Positions 9,821-19,936 of a DNA stretch of 24,652 nt are shown in pieces (position 1 is the first letter of the stretch; every line of letters begins with the position of its first letter). The stretch lies in assembly GCA_003990745.1 (NCBI GenBank), contig RBNI01001059.1:1-24652 (forward strand). The letters are read 5' to 3'. Under the pieces are notes generated by a model, which was given only the letters and a program-made list of their open reading frames with translations, searched no databases and was not told the DNA's origin. A program made the translations under genes and the position numbers. Source of the stretch: Jimgerdemannia flammicorona (Eukaryota > Mucoromycota > Endogonomycetes > Endogonales > Endogonaceae).

Positions 9821-12800
9821 GTAAGCAGGGAGTGGAATGATTTGGGTATCTCCAGTATTCATCTAACTCTACTCATTTTCATTATAGCGGAATCCATGGT
9901 GCTGAAATGGCAACTCCGAAACATTCAAGCCAAGAACTATAGGAAGGAGGGGGCCAGACATTTTGGTATACGCTACTACACTATCATGAGTGCGGGATGT
10001 AAAATTTCCGATATTCTCGGCATCAACCGACAAGGCCCCGCCAAAGCCGACAAAAAGCACGATGAATTATACCAGCCATTAATTGTATTCCAATATAACG
10101 TGCCCGAAGACGAAGACAAACATGACAGGTCCCTTAAGTTCTGCAGAATTCAAATTAAGGAAATTGTAGAAAACGCACAAATTCCTTTCATTTTTTGCTT
10201 GATCCAGAAAGAGAGGCCTGAGGAACGATCAAGAAGCAATACTTTATTTATGAAGGGAGCTGCCAAAGATCTAGAAGCTCATCTAAAGACGCACTGGATA
10301 ATTAGGATGGAGGCTCCACTCGGTAAGTTTATATTTCTACCATTTCTATAAATTTTAATACAAACGTTTCCCAATAATTCGGATAATATACTATAGTATA
10401 AAGATTGAATGAAGGGATTAATAGTAGTCCTTAACTATCAAACCACCAACAGCTTCGAAAGAAAATGAACCCCACGAAAACGTAACGAAGAAGAGTTATT
10501 GTAAACATAACGACAGCGTCCGCATGGAAGGACCTTTCATTGGGCGCACAGAGGATCTCAATGAATTGCTCCGTCTTCTTGAAGGCTCTGAACGTTATAT
10601 CACCATCAAAGGATTCGGCGGGATAGGCAAAACGGCGTTGGCGCTTCAGGTTTTCAAAGATTTCAACTCCGGCGACGCTCTTGCGTTATCTCTCGTAGGA
10701 CCACCAAAAGCAAGTCAAGTTGTGCGATGCATCGCAGAGTTTTTCACTATTGCAACTAATGGATTAAACGATCAAGAACAGCTGTCTAAAGTCCGTCAAA
10801 AATTGGAAGGAGAAACGATGTTTTTGCTGTATCTCGACAGCATGGAGGACGTAAAACAAGTGATGGAAAATGGAAACGATGAGACGAAAAGGGAGGCAAG
10901 GGCATTGATAAATTTTTTCAAAGGTTTACCAGACAATATCAAAATTCTCACAACGTCAAGAATCGCTTTAGGTTGGCCTGGTGAATATTTGTTTGATCTG
11001 GCTGGCTTGCCACCACGCGAAGGCATGCAGGTTTTTCGACAGTGGACTCCTCAACGCAGGAAAACAGAGGATGTAGACCAAAGCGTAAAGGAGCTTAGCA
11101 TCGTCACTGACGGTCACCCATTGTCGCTTCGGCTTCTTGGAGGTATGTTTGATAACAGCAAGGAACCTATCCAAGAATTCGTCATTAAGGCTCGTGATCG
11201 ACTTTGGGCCGCGGTAAATGAAGAATTTGTCTATGAGCGCCACAAATCGATGAAGACTTGCATCGAAGACAACTTCCACTCCTTGGACAAAGCGCTTCGG
11301 AAGTTTCTGGTTGAATTGAGGGCGTGGAAAGTTCCATTTACATCAACCCTCGTCAGCAGGACTTTGAAAGGTGACCTGGATAGATTGTCTGTGTCGGACA
11401 ATTTACATAGACTTTGGCAACGAAGCTGGCTAAACGTCCTGAAATACCAGGAGGACCGAATGGTTGGGGACTGGCGTCCCGAGATCATTAAGGGAGACAG
11501 AGAATTCTACAGCCTGCCTCCTCAACTACGCGACTTTCTCAACGACCAGTATCCCGAAGATGAGAGTGCCACACCCAACGATAAAGAAATTCAATTCTAC
11601 ACCGCACTATGCTACGGAGTTGGATTTGGTGTTGCAAATGATCTAGCAATGCAAATTAAGTGGTGCAATAAGGCTTCGGATAGCGGTCATGAAGGGGCGC
11701 AGTTAACGCTTGCTGCATGTTATCAAGGGGGCTGCGGGGTTGAACCAGACGAGAAAAAGGCATTCGATTTGTACTTAGAGGCTTCAAAATCAGGAAACGA
11801 ACAAGCAATGAGGGAGCTCGCATGGTGTTATAGGTGGGGCACTGGTGTCAACAAGGACTTGGAGAGAGCCGATTATTGGAAAAATAAGGGAAATCCCCAG
11901 TCTGCGGCGTTGATGTTTGATCTTTCCCTTCCTCTCATCCATCGCGCTGTCAAAGTTGGTGATGTGGCAATGGTCCAATCACTGATGAAACAACCTGACA
12001 CCGATGTAAATGTGGGGGACAGATCCGGTTACACGCCATTGCACTGGGCCGCAAAGACGGGTAATATTGACATCATCGAGTCTCTCTTGTTCGAATTTGA
12101 TGCGAACAAAAACAAAAGTGACAGGTATGGCAACACGCCACTGCATCACGCCGCAATTAGCGGCTGTATCGAGATTTTATGGTTATTCGTAGTCGAATAC
12201 GGGGCGGACCCAAATGCCAAGAGCAACCATGGATGGACACTGCTTCACCAGGCTGCGCTCCATGGACACGTCGAGATCGTGAGATTGCTCGTGATCGAGT
12301 TCGGGGCGGACGCAAACGCCAAGACCAAAAGAGGATCGACGCCGCTTCACTTTGCCGCGAAGAACGGGCACGTCGAGGTTGTGAAGTTGCTCGTATCCAC
12401 TCTAGCAAAGCTTCCGACCTTGACCACGTTGAACATCCATGGTATGTCGGAACTTTGTGAAGTATTGTGTACAGCAGTACGACGGGATCAAGCTCGTTAT
12501 CTGAGCGTGTTCCCTAATCCCTTCACGTTTAGAAATTGACATCGGTCACAAGGGGACAAAAGCCCTAGCCAAATCTTTGCAGAACTCAACTTTGACCACG
12601 TTGTGTCTCCAAGGTATGTTGGAGTGTGTGATGCGTTATGTACAGTTGCTGCATGATGGAATCAAGCTCACGATCAGTACGTGTTCGCTCATCCCTTGTT
12701 CATGTTTAGACAACAACATTGGCAACAAAGGGGCATCCGCCCTAGCCTTATCTCTGAAGCACAACAAGACCTTAACGGAGTTGAATCTCATTGGTAAATC

Positions 12801-15800
12801 GAAACTGTGCGATGCATTATGTGCTGCTGTTTGATGTAATCAAGGTCATGATCTGTGCGCGTTCATTCATCCGGTGTTCATTTTAAGGGAATAATATTGG
12901 TTACAAGGGGGCATGCCGCCTGGCCAATTTCCTGAAGGATAACGGGACCTTGACCAAGCTGGGTCTTGAATGTATGGCAGAACCGTATGGGGGTGCATTG
13001 TATACAACTACATGGTGGAATCAAGCTCACAATCTGTGCATGTCCGCTCATTCTCAGACAACTGCATTGCCAACATAGGGGCAAGCGCCCTAGCTGAATC
13101 TCTCGAGCGGAATACGACCTTGACCGCGCTAAATCTCTTTTGTATGTTGGAACTGTGTGATCCATTATGTGCAGCTATTTGACGGAACCAAGCTTACGTT
13201 TGTACGTGTTCCCTCACCCCTTGTTCATGTTCAGGTAACAGCATCGGCTACAAAGGGGCAGACGCCTTGGCCAAATCTCTGAAACTGAACAAAACCTTGA
13301 CCGTGCTGAATCTCAAAGGTATGTCGGAACTGTGTGATGCATTGTGTACAGCTGCGTGATGGAAACAAGTCCACGATCTAGGCGTGTCTGCTCATCGCTT
13401 GTTTATGTTCAGGCAACAGCATCGGCCGCAAGGGGGCATGCGCCCTAGCCGGGTCTCTGAGGGAGAACATGACCTTAACCATGCTGAATCTTGAAAGTAT
13501 GTTGGAACTGTGTGATGCATGGGGTGCATTTGAGTGATGGAGCCAAGTTCACAATCTGTGCGTGTTCGTTTATCGCTTGTTTATGTTTAGGAAACAGTAT
13601 CGGCTACGAAGGGGTACGCGCCCTAGCCGAGTGTCTGCAGCGTAACATGACCTTGACCGAGTTGAATCTCAATGGTATGTCGGGATTATGTGTTATGTGT
13701 GAAATAGTGTGCAGCTGCATGATGGAATCGAGCTCACGATCTGCTGTGTTCGCTCACCCCTTGTTCATGTTCAGAAGGCGGCATCGGCGACAAGGGGGCA
13801 ATAACCCTAGCCGAGTCTTTACAGCATAACAGCACCTTGACCGTGCTGAATCTCAGAAGTATGTCGGAACTGTGTGATGTATGGGTTGCAGCTGCGTAAT
13901 GGATCCAAACCCACGATCTGTTTGTGTTTCCTCGTCGCTTGTTCATGTTCAGGCAATAACATTGGCAACGAAGGGGCACATGCACTAGCCGAGTCTCTGC
14001 AGCATAACAGCACCTTGGCCGTGCTGGATCTCAGAAGTATGTCGGAAATGTGTGATGCATTGTGTGCAACTGCTGTGCGTTTTCGCTCATCCCTTGTTCA
14101 TGTTCAGACAATAGCATCGGCGACGAAGGGGCACAGGCCCTAGCCAATTTTCTGAAACAGAACACGACCTTGACTGCGCTGAATCTCGAAAGTATGTTGG
14201 AGCTGTCTGATTATGTGCAGCTGCGTTGTAGAATCAAGCTCACGATCTGTGCCTATTTGCTCATCCCTTGTTCATTTCAAGGGAATAAGATTAGCCAAGA
14301 GGCGACAGTGTCCTCTATCGTGCTGAATCTAGATAGTATGTCAGATCAGTGTGATGAATTGTGATCCGCTGCTAGCTGCGTAATGGAATCAAGTTCACAA
14401 TCTGTTTATTCATCACATGTTCGCGATTAGACCAGCGTATGAGTGACAAGGCACGCAGCCTAACCGAGTCTTTGGAGCTGAATCTCAGTTGTATGTCCGA
14501 ATCGTGTAATGCATTGTATTCAGCTGCGTGATGGAATTAAGCTCATGATCTGTGTGTGCTCGCTTGTCCCTTCGTGTTCAGACAACAACATTGGTAGCAA
14601 GGGGGCATCCGACCTAACCGATTCTCTTAAGCAAAAAATGAACTTGACTGTGCTGAATCTCGATTGTATGTCGGCACTGTGTGATTCATTGTGTGCAGCA
14701 GCGGGATGGGACCAAGCTCACGATCTGTGCGTGTTCGCTCATCCCTACTTCGTGTTCAGACAACAGGATCGGCTACGATGGGGCAGTCGCCCTAGCTAGT
14801 TTTCTGCAGCAGAAAACGACTTTAACCACGCTGAATCTCAGATGTACGTCGGAACTATGTGATGCATTGTGGATACAATCTAGCACCCAATCTGGCTTGT
14901 TTGCTCATCTCTTGTTTATTACTCTAAGGGAATGAGATTGGCCACGAGGAGGCAAGCGTCTTAGCCGAGCCTCTGAAGGGAAACACAACCTTGACCGTGT
15001 TGAATCTCGATTGTATGTCAGAACTTTATGATGCATGTGTGCAGCTGCGTGACAGAACCAAGCTTTACGACAAGAGCATGTTCGCCAATCCCTATTTCAT
15101 GTTCAGGCAACAGCATTGGCGACTATGGGGCATGCGCCCTAGCCAGGTCTCTGGAGCATAACACGACCTTGATTGAGCTGAATCTCGGATGTATGTTGGA
15201 ACTGTCGATGTATTGTGTTCAACTGCGTGATGGAATCAAGCTCATGAGCTATGCGTGCTCGCTCGTCGCTTCATGTGCAGCCAACAGCATTGGTAACAAG
15301 GGATCATACGCCCTAGCCAATTCTTTGAAGAACACGTTGAATCATGATTGTATGTCGGAACTGTATGATGTGGTGAGCTGGGTAATGTAACCACGCTTAT
15401 GATCTATGCGTGTTCGCTCATCCCTTATTCTTGTTTAGATGACCACACCAGTGACGAGGGAGCTTTTGCCGTAGCCGATTCTCTGAAGAACACGACTTCC
15501 ACCCCACTGAAACCCTATTGTATGTCGCAACGTGTGTGAGGTTATGTGAGAATCAAGCCTATGATCTGTGCGCGTTAGCTCATCTCCTGTTTATGTTCAG
15601 ACAGTAGCATCGGCGACGAAAGGGACAAATCTATGCCGCAGAACCTTACCTTGACCACCCTGAATCTCAGAAGTATGTCTGAACTCTATGATGCATTGCG
15701 TGCAGCTGCGAGATGGAATGAAGCTCACAATCTGTGCGCGTTCGCTCATCCCCTGTTCATTTTCAAGACAATAGAATTGGCCACAAGGGGACACGTGCCC

Positions 15801-16987
15801 TAGCAGAGTCTCTGAAGCAGAATGCGACCTTGACCACGTTGAATCTCAATTGTAAGGTTGTGTGATGAAGTGTATGCTGCTACCTGATGGAATCCAGCTC
15901 ACGATCTGTGCGTGTTCATTCACCCTTTGTTCATGTTCAGGCAACGGTATCAACGACGAAGCGACACGCATCCTAGCTGATTCTTTATGGCAGAATGTGA
16001 CCTTTAAAGCGCTGAATCTGAAAGGTATGACTAAGCTATGTCATGTAGTGTCTGCACCTGCATTATGCAATCAAGGTCGCTATTTTTGCCTGTTCTCTCA
16101 TCCCTTGTTCGTGTTCAGGTAACCACATCGGCGACAAAGGGGCATGCGCTCTGGCTGAATATCTGAAGCAGAACAAGACCTTGACCACACTGAATCTTAA
16201 TTGTATGTCGGCAGTGTGTGATGTACGGTGTGCAGCTGCGTGACGGTATAATTGCTCACGATCTGTACTTGTTCGTCCAATATATTTGTGCAGCCAACAA
16301 TATCGGCGACGTAGGGGCCTCCCACTTAGCCGAGTCTCTGAAGCAGAATACGAACTTGACCGTTCTGAAACTCAATTGTATGTTGGAATGTATGATGCAC
16401 TGTGTACAGCTATGTGATGGAATTCAGCTTACGATCTGTGTATTTTCACTATCTCATGTTCAGACAACAGTGTAGGTAACGATGGGGCAAGCGCCTTAGC
16501 GGAATCTCTGGAGAAGAACAAGACCTTGACTGTGCTGAATCTCAGAAGTATGTCAGAACTGTGGGGTTATTGTGTTCACCTGTATGATGGAATCAATCTC
16601 ATCTCCCGATCATTTTGAAGATAATGGCATTAGTGATAAGGGAGCACATGCCCTAGCCCAGTCTCTGAAGCAGAATGTGACCTTGAATGAGATGAATCTA
16701 CAAGGTTTGTAGCTGAGTAATGTATTATGTACAGTTGCTTTATAGAATCAAGCTCAAGATCTGTGCATTTTCGTTCATCACTGGTTCGATCTTCAGGCAA
16801 CAACATCGGCGACGTGCAGAGGTGTGATTTAATCCAGTTTCTGAAGCGGAACGCGACCTATCCCAAGAGTCAAGTTTCTGAAACGGAACGCCAAGTTTCT
16901 GAAACGGAACGCGATCTATCTCAAGCCACTTATCAAAATTATTTTCGATTTTCTAATCCATATAACTTTTTATTTAAATATTTATAA
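7429..16987 (+). CDS. Giant NLR: CHAT, two NB-ARC-type NTPases, Sel1, ankyrin and LRR repeats (29 exons)
   Basis: Predicted immune or non-self recognition receptor. Exons: 7429-9820, 9888-10322, 10453-12441, then 26 LRR exons from 12533 to the TAA at 16985-16987. Every junction uses GT..AG. The spliced length is 7,020 nt (2,339 residues) with no internal stop, including at junction codons. Domains: CHAT about 40-360 (His237, Cys280), NTPase 1 about 393-720 (P-loop GIRGQGKT), unknown 798-942, NTPase 2 about 970-1290 (P-loop GFGGIGKT), Sel1-like 1321-1425, ankyrin 1436-1591, LRRs 1592 to about 2299, then a short tail. NLRs of this kind switch by nucleotide exchange, with the repeats sensing the ligand. 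CHAT is a caspase-like fold, here a likely effector. Two separate genes are an alternative, but both joining introns are in frame and only 200 bases separate the NTPase 2 Met from exon 2. The protein is probably cytosolic: no signal peptide or membrane segment is obvious. Confidence 0.82.
9594..9682 (+). repeat. In-frame 9-bp microsatellite (GAAGAAAAA) encoding Glu-Glu-Lys repeats
   Basis: About nine units encode an EEK-type charged helix at residues 723-752, inside the winged-helix-like part of NTPase 1. The unit is a multiple of 3, so length changes keep frame. No other part of the gene is as low in complexity. Confidence 0.85.
9888..10322 (+). CDS. NLR exon 2: unrecognised segment between the two NTPase modules
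   Basis: 435 nt, residues 798-942, flanked by phase-1 introns. I do not recognise the fold. It has alternating hydrophobic strands (ELYQPLIVFQYNV, IPFIFCLI) and charged helices, suggesting a small globular domain, not a disordered linker. Intron 2 (10323-10452, 130 nt) runs from GTAAGT to CCAACAG. Joining to 10453 completes a GCT codon and continues in the frame of NTPase 2. Unspliced, the frame would end at 10351. Confidence 0.7.
10453..12441 (+). CDS. NLR exon 3: second NB-ARC-type NTPase, Sel1-like and ankyrin repeats
   Basis: 1,989 nt, residues 943-1606. NTPase 2 begins FIGRTEDLNELLRLL, with Walker A GFGGIGKT (Lys1002), Walker B FLLYLDS (Asp1072), the sensor strand KILTTSR and the GLPL-like DGHPLSLRLLGG. 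Three Sel1-like units follow (YTALCYGVGFGV, LAACYQGGCGVEPDEKKA, LAWCYRWGTGVNKDLERA). Then come five ankyrin units, the clearest being GYTPLHWAAKTGN, GNTPLHHAAISG, GWTLLHQAALHGH and GSTPLHFAAKNGH. The last ankyrin helix (EVVKLLV) runs directly into the second half of an LRR (LAKLPTLTTLNIHG). The exon ends at a GTATGT splice site identical to those of the LRR exons. Sel1 and ankyrin repeats have no introns here, unlike the LRRs. Confidence 0.85.
12533..16987 (+). repeat. LRR mini-exon array: 26 exons, period about 178 bp
   Basis: Exon starts: 12533, 12710, 12888, 13058, 13235, 13413, 13591, 13775, 13953, 14108, 14282, 14431, 14582, 14760, 14929, 15107, 15281, 15439, 15601, 15768, 15941, 16119, 16294, 16464, 16621, 16797. 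Nineteen are exactly 84 nt (28 residues). The others are 81, 54, 60, 69, 81, 72 and 191 nt. The repeat reads N-x-IG-x-xGA-x-ALA-x-SL-x-x-N-x-TLT-x-LNL, a ribonuclease-inhibitor/NLRC3-like LRR. Each intron splits a codon after its first base. The introns are homologous too (seven are exactly 94 nt), beginning GTATGTYGGAACTGTGTGAT and ending TTGTTCATGTTCAG. The unit duplicated is therefore exon plus intron. Its role is probably ligand sensing. Confidence 0.88.
16871..16912 (+). repeat. 21-bp tandem duplication in the terminal exon
   Basis: Two identical 21-bp units (16871-16891, 16892-16912) encode QVSETER twice. A related stretch, TTTCTGAAGCGGAACGCGAC, lies upstream at 16838-16857, where it is read in the LRR frame as FLKRNA. 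The duplicates are read in another frame, giving a new charged tail after the last LRR before the TAA at 16985-16987. Confidence 0.85.
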
Positions 16988-17100
16988 ATTAATAATCATC
17001 TCTTTAATTAATAATCATCTCTTTATTGATTCAATTAGAACTATCAGATAGTTTATTAAAAATTCTTAAAATTTAAAGTTATAAGTATTTGAGTATATAG
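16988..17100 (+). other. 3' flank of the NLR gene
   Basis: AT-rich sequence directly after the stop codon, with AATTAATAATCATCTCTTT duplicated at about 16986-17026. Fungal polyadenylation signals are loose and AT-rich, so the transcript probably ends here. No specific signal can be assigned. Confidence 0.35.
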
Positions 17101-17330
17101 TGTGACGTGCGATTTGTATCTCTTCTTGCTTCAATGTACCACTTGTAGAAGCGCGTCTCTTGGTTCTGTGCACCTTTAAGTCGTTTTCGGGTCGTATATC
17201 ACGTGACTTGATCGTTTGATATGTCGCGAAAAGTTGTTCGTCGTTTGTAGTCGATAATCGTTCGTTTCTTTCGAAAGTCGGTCTCTGGTGTTTGTTCGTG
17301 GATTCTTGAGGTCATTGGCAGCCTATAACA
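17101..17330. other. CpG-rich 230-bp island in otherwise CpG-poor DNA
   Basis: This block has many CpG sites (for example GTCGCGAAAAG, TCGTCGTTTG, TTTCGAAAGTCG) and a CACGTGAC word, while the sequence on both sides has almost none. It ends TATAACA. On the minus strand it would start TGTTATAGG, which could be an LTR terminus. No ORF is seen. It resembles the CpG-rich part of LTR copy 1 in texture, but I cannot align the two. Confidence 0.4.
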
Positions 17331-18734
17331 TATTCTTTAAGTTGTTCCCTTAGATGGGTTTCCTTGGTCTTGTTTTATAGCAAGAGTGGCTTGTCTTTGC
17401 AATCTCCGAGCTCCATGCCCCAGATAGATATATTGATCCTTAGAATCTTCTGTTCTCTTAGAGTCATTTGTACTTCACTATAGCAAATTGGACTGAAGTT
17501 TATTCACTCTGGTCTATGGGGTTATTTATATAGTTGGGCTAAGCTAAAGTGTAATAATTCTTATTGAGTAAGACTAATTAATAAGGATAAGAATAAATAA
17601 CAATCAATAGTGACAAGTTGACAATGGCTAAGCTAGTAGTACTAATAAGGGTAAGATTGTTGTTCTTATTAAGTAATAGCATCAAAAATAAATATATATA
17701 ATTGGATTATTTATAGAATTTGATTAAACTCATATAGTTATTGTGATAAGCAATACTATTATAATAAGTCAGCAGAGAAATATACCAAGTTATTATTCAA
17801 ATTAGTCACTATAATTTGGCTATATACTATATTAGGTGTACTAGGTAACTAGAACTGCTCTATTGCACCAACTTGTATAAATAACCTAAATAGCCAAATA
17901 AGGATAAAGTATTTCTAGCTGATATATTATATCAGAATTTGAAATTAGTATTCTTAGCTAATATGTTACATCAGAATTTGAGATTTATATTTCCAACAGG
18001 AATAGCTAAATATTACCAGAAATAGCAATCTTAGTTAGCTATATAGCAACTAAATAGTAACTATAACTATATGAGATTTGAGTGAATAAATCTCAGTCTG
18101 AAAAGTTCTAAAGCAAAAGACAAATCTACTTAATATACTTTGAGAGATATATCTACCAAAAGCCACTTAATCTAGAAAGAATTGCAATACTTAAAAGAAA
18201 TGCCTACTCTATAGTTACTATTTAAAAGATTGTGAACTTTGTTTTAAATTTATACTCTAGTCTACTTTTTGATAGAAAGCCTTTGTCACTAAGTTTAAGT
18301 AACAAGCTTCACTATTATTTTCAAGAAGTCTATTAATTTAAAAAGAATCTGTGATATCTGAGTTATCTGCTTTATTCAAGTCTACTAATTTAGGAAGAAT
18401 CTATATTACCTACTATTTAAGGAAATTCTGTACTATCTAGAAATTCACTACCTAATTAGAAAATACTATCAAAATCATCTATATTATACAAATTTATACT
18501 AAAAACCATTGAACATTTTGTTGCTTTTTGACAAAGTAACTAGGGGCTCAAGTCAATCTATATAGTAGTTCCAATTTTGTAATTTGTCTTCATTGAGCTA
18601 ATATATTATATTTGGAAGCTTAACTGAGAAGATTTTTTTTAATTCTATATAACTTTTTAGCTTATAAGAACTCAACAACTAAACTGGATATATTTGATAC
18701 AATATCAATCTTTACTATTATAAAAGAATAAGTC
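17331..18734. other. Degraded AT-rich repeat DNA
   Basis: No gene can be supported. A 40-bp tandem pair lies at 17911-17990, each unit with the core TATATTATATCAGAATTTGA or a close variant. A looser repeat with CTANTAATTTANRAAGAATCT occurs around 18330-18400. The minus strand has coding-like stretches with scattered stops at about 18000-18600, suggesting an old retroelement, but no motif is secure. TGTAATAA at 18735 marks the edge of the next LTR. Confidence 0.4.
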
Positions 18735-19510
18735 TGTAATAACTCTTATTTTTACCCCTCTCTTATCCTTTGGATAATTAGAGAAATAAGATATTATTTA
18801 AAGACTTAGTATATAAGTATATCAAGAGATCTTCAGTGTAAAGAAGCACTTACTTAAAAGTAGTTATAGTAGTAGTGTTCTTCTTATTAACTATAGTTAT
18901 AAGAAACTTATTCTTTACTATACACAGACTAAATTCATTTTGGAATTCAAGTTTATTAAGAGATTTACTTAAGTCTTTGAAATTTATATACTAGTCTCAG
19001 TTCTGGTAGAAGTTAGCTAGACTTTTGGAGTTTAGTCAGAAATACTAGAGTTACTTAAATATCATTACTAAGACTCAGAAGAATATGTGTATGGAGGGGA
19101 GACTTGATTCTGGTATCAAGGACTAAACTAAAACTATCTTTATTTCAGATAAAAAACTGAAAAGTATTTATACAAGTTGGTTTGTAATTTCTGATTAAGT
19201 ATGAGTGACTAATTTGATAACTATAGATGAGGTTTGAGATCACAAACTTTGTCAGGTAGTTTGTAATCAGGAATACTTTGTGATCAGGAATCTTTATTAT
19301 TAGGTAATAATCAGTTACTATAGCACTTTTATTATAGTATTGGTTGCTAGAGATTATTTGGATATTATTTATTTATATCATTTATATCATCTATATCTTA
19401 TTTGTTATATTTATTATATTTATTATATATTATGCTTGATTGTGATATTATTTCTAAGTCAAATGATTGCTCATCATTTCTTCTCATTATGTCTTATCTG
19501 TTCTATTATA
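18735..19510 (-). repeat. LTR of chromovirus-like element, copy 2 (776 bp)
   Basis: It aligns with 6222-6905 from TGTAATAACTC to TTCTATTATA (the terminal TATTACA has become TATTATA). On the minus strand it is directly preceded by the purine tract AAAAAGAGAAGGA (complement of 19511-19523), as expected of a polypurine tract, so this is the 3' LTR. The CpG-rich part of copy 1 is here entirely CpG-free and made of TA/AT words, so copy 2 is the more heavily mutated. Insertions account for its greater length. Confidence 0.82.
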
Positions 19511-19523
19511 TCCTTCTCTTTTT
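19511..19523 (-). other. Polypurine tract of the 3' LTR
   Basis: The minus-strand AAAAAGAGAAGGA abuts the LTR start. Polypurine tracts prime plus-strand synthesis in LTR elements and lie directly 5' of the 3' LTR, matching the position here. Confidence 0.65.
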
Positions 19524-19536
19524 AAAAGTCAACATC

Positions 19537-19936
19537 TAGTGCTCCCAATGAATTGAATTGAATCGAATTGGATCCAAATTCAATTCAATTTGAAAACTTC
19601 AAATTGAATTGAGGCCCAATTCAATTTGAATCAATTCAAATTGAGGTCCAATTCAATTTGAGGTCTGATTCAAACTCTATTTTTAGAAATTAAATAACTC
19701 AATGAATATACATCCAAATTCAATAATCTTTAGCTTGTTAGATTCCTCTTATATAGGGGAATCTAAAAAGCTAAAGAACATTGAATTTTGACTTGTATTT
19801 ATCGAGTTATTACATTTCTAAAAATGGGTTTTGAATCAGACCCTCAATTCAAATTGAAAAATCCCCAATTTGATTCAATTCAAATGACCCTCAATTTGAT
19901 TCAATTCAAATTGATTTGATTCATTTGAGAGCACTA
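19537..19936. mobile_element. 400-bp foldback MITE, hAT-like, with 8-bp target duplication
   Basis: The left end is TAGTGCTCCCAATGAATTGA. The right end, complemented, is TAGTGCTCTCAAATGAATCA. The same 8 bases TCAACATC stand on both sides (19529-19536 and 19937-19944). The arms pair almost to the centre near 19752, including the inner arms AGATTCC/GGAATCT. An 8-bp duplication and TAG-starting termini are hAT hallmarks. There is no ORF, so it is non-autonomous. It inserted between the polypurine tract and the acidic ORF of the retroelement, after that element arrived. Confidence 0.85.

Noticed and set aside
10524..12539. A separate gene starting at ATG 10524.
   Set aside because: The frame is open upstream to the acceptor at 10452 and joins exon 2 in phase. 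The gap is too small for a terminator and promoter. Kept only as an alternative to test by RNA.
12577..16475. Many short plus-strand frames running across LRR exons into introns.
   Set aside because: They are readings through intron sequence. Splicing at GTATGT/CAG gives one continuous frame instead.
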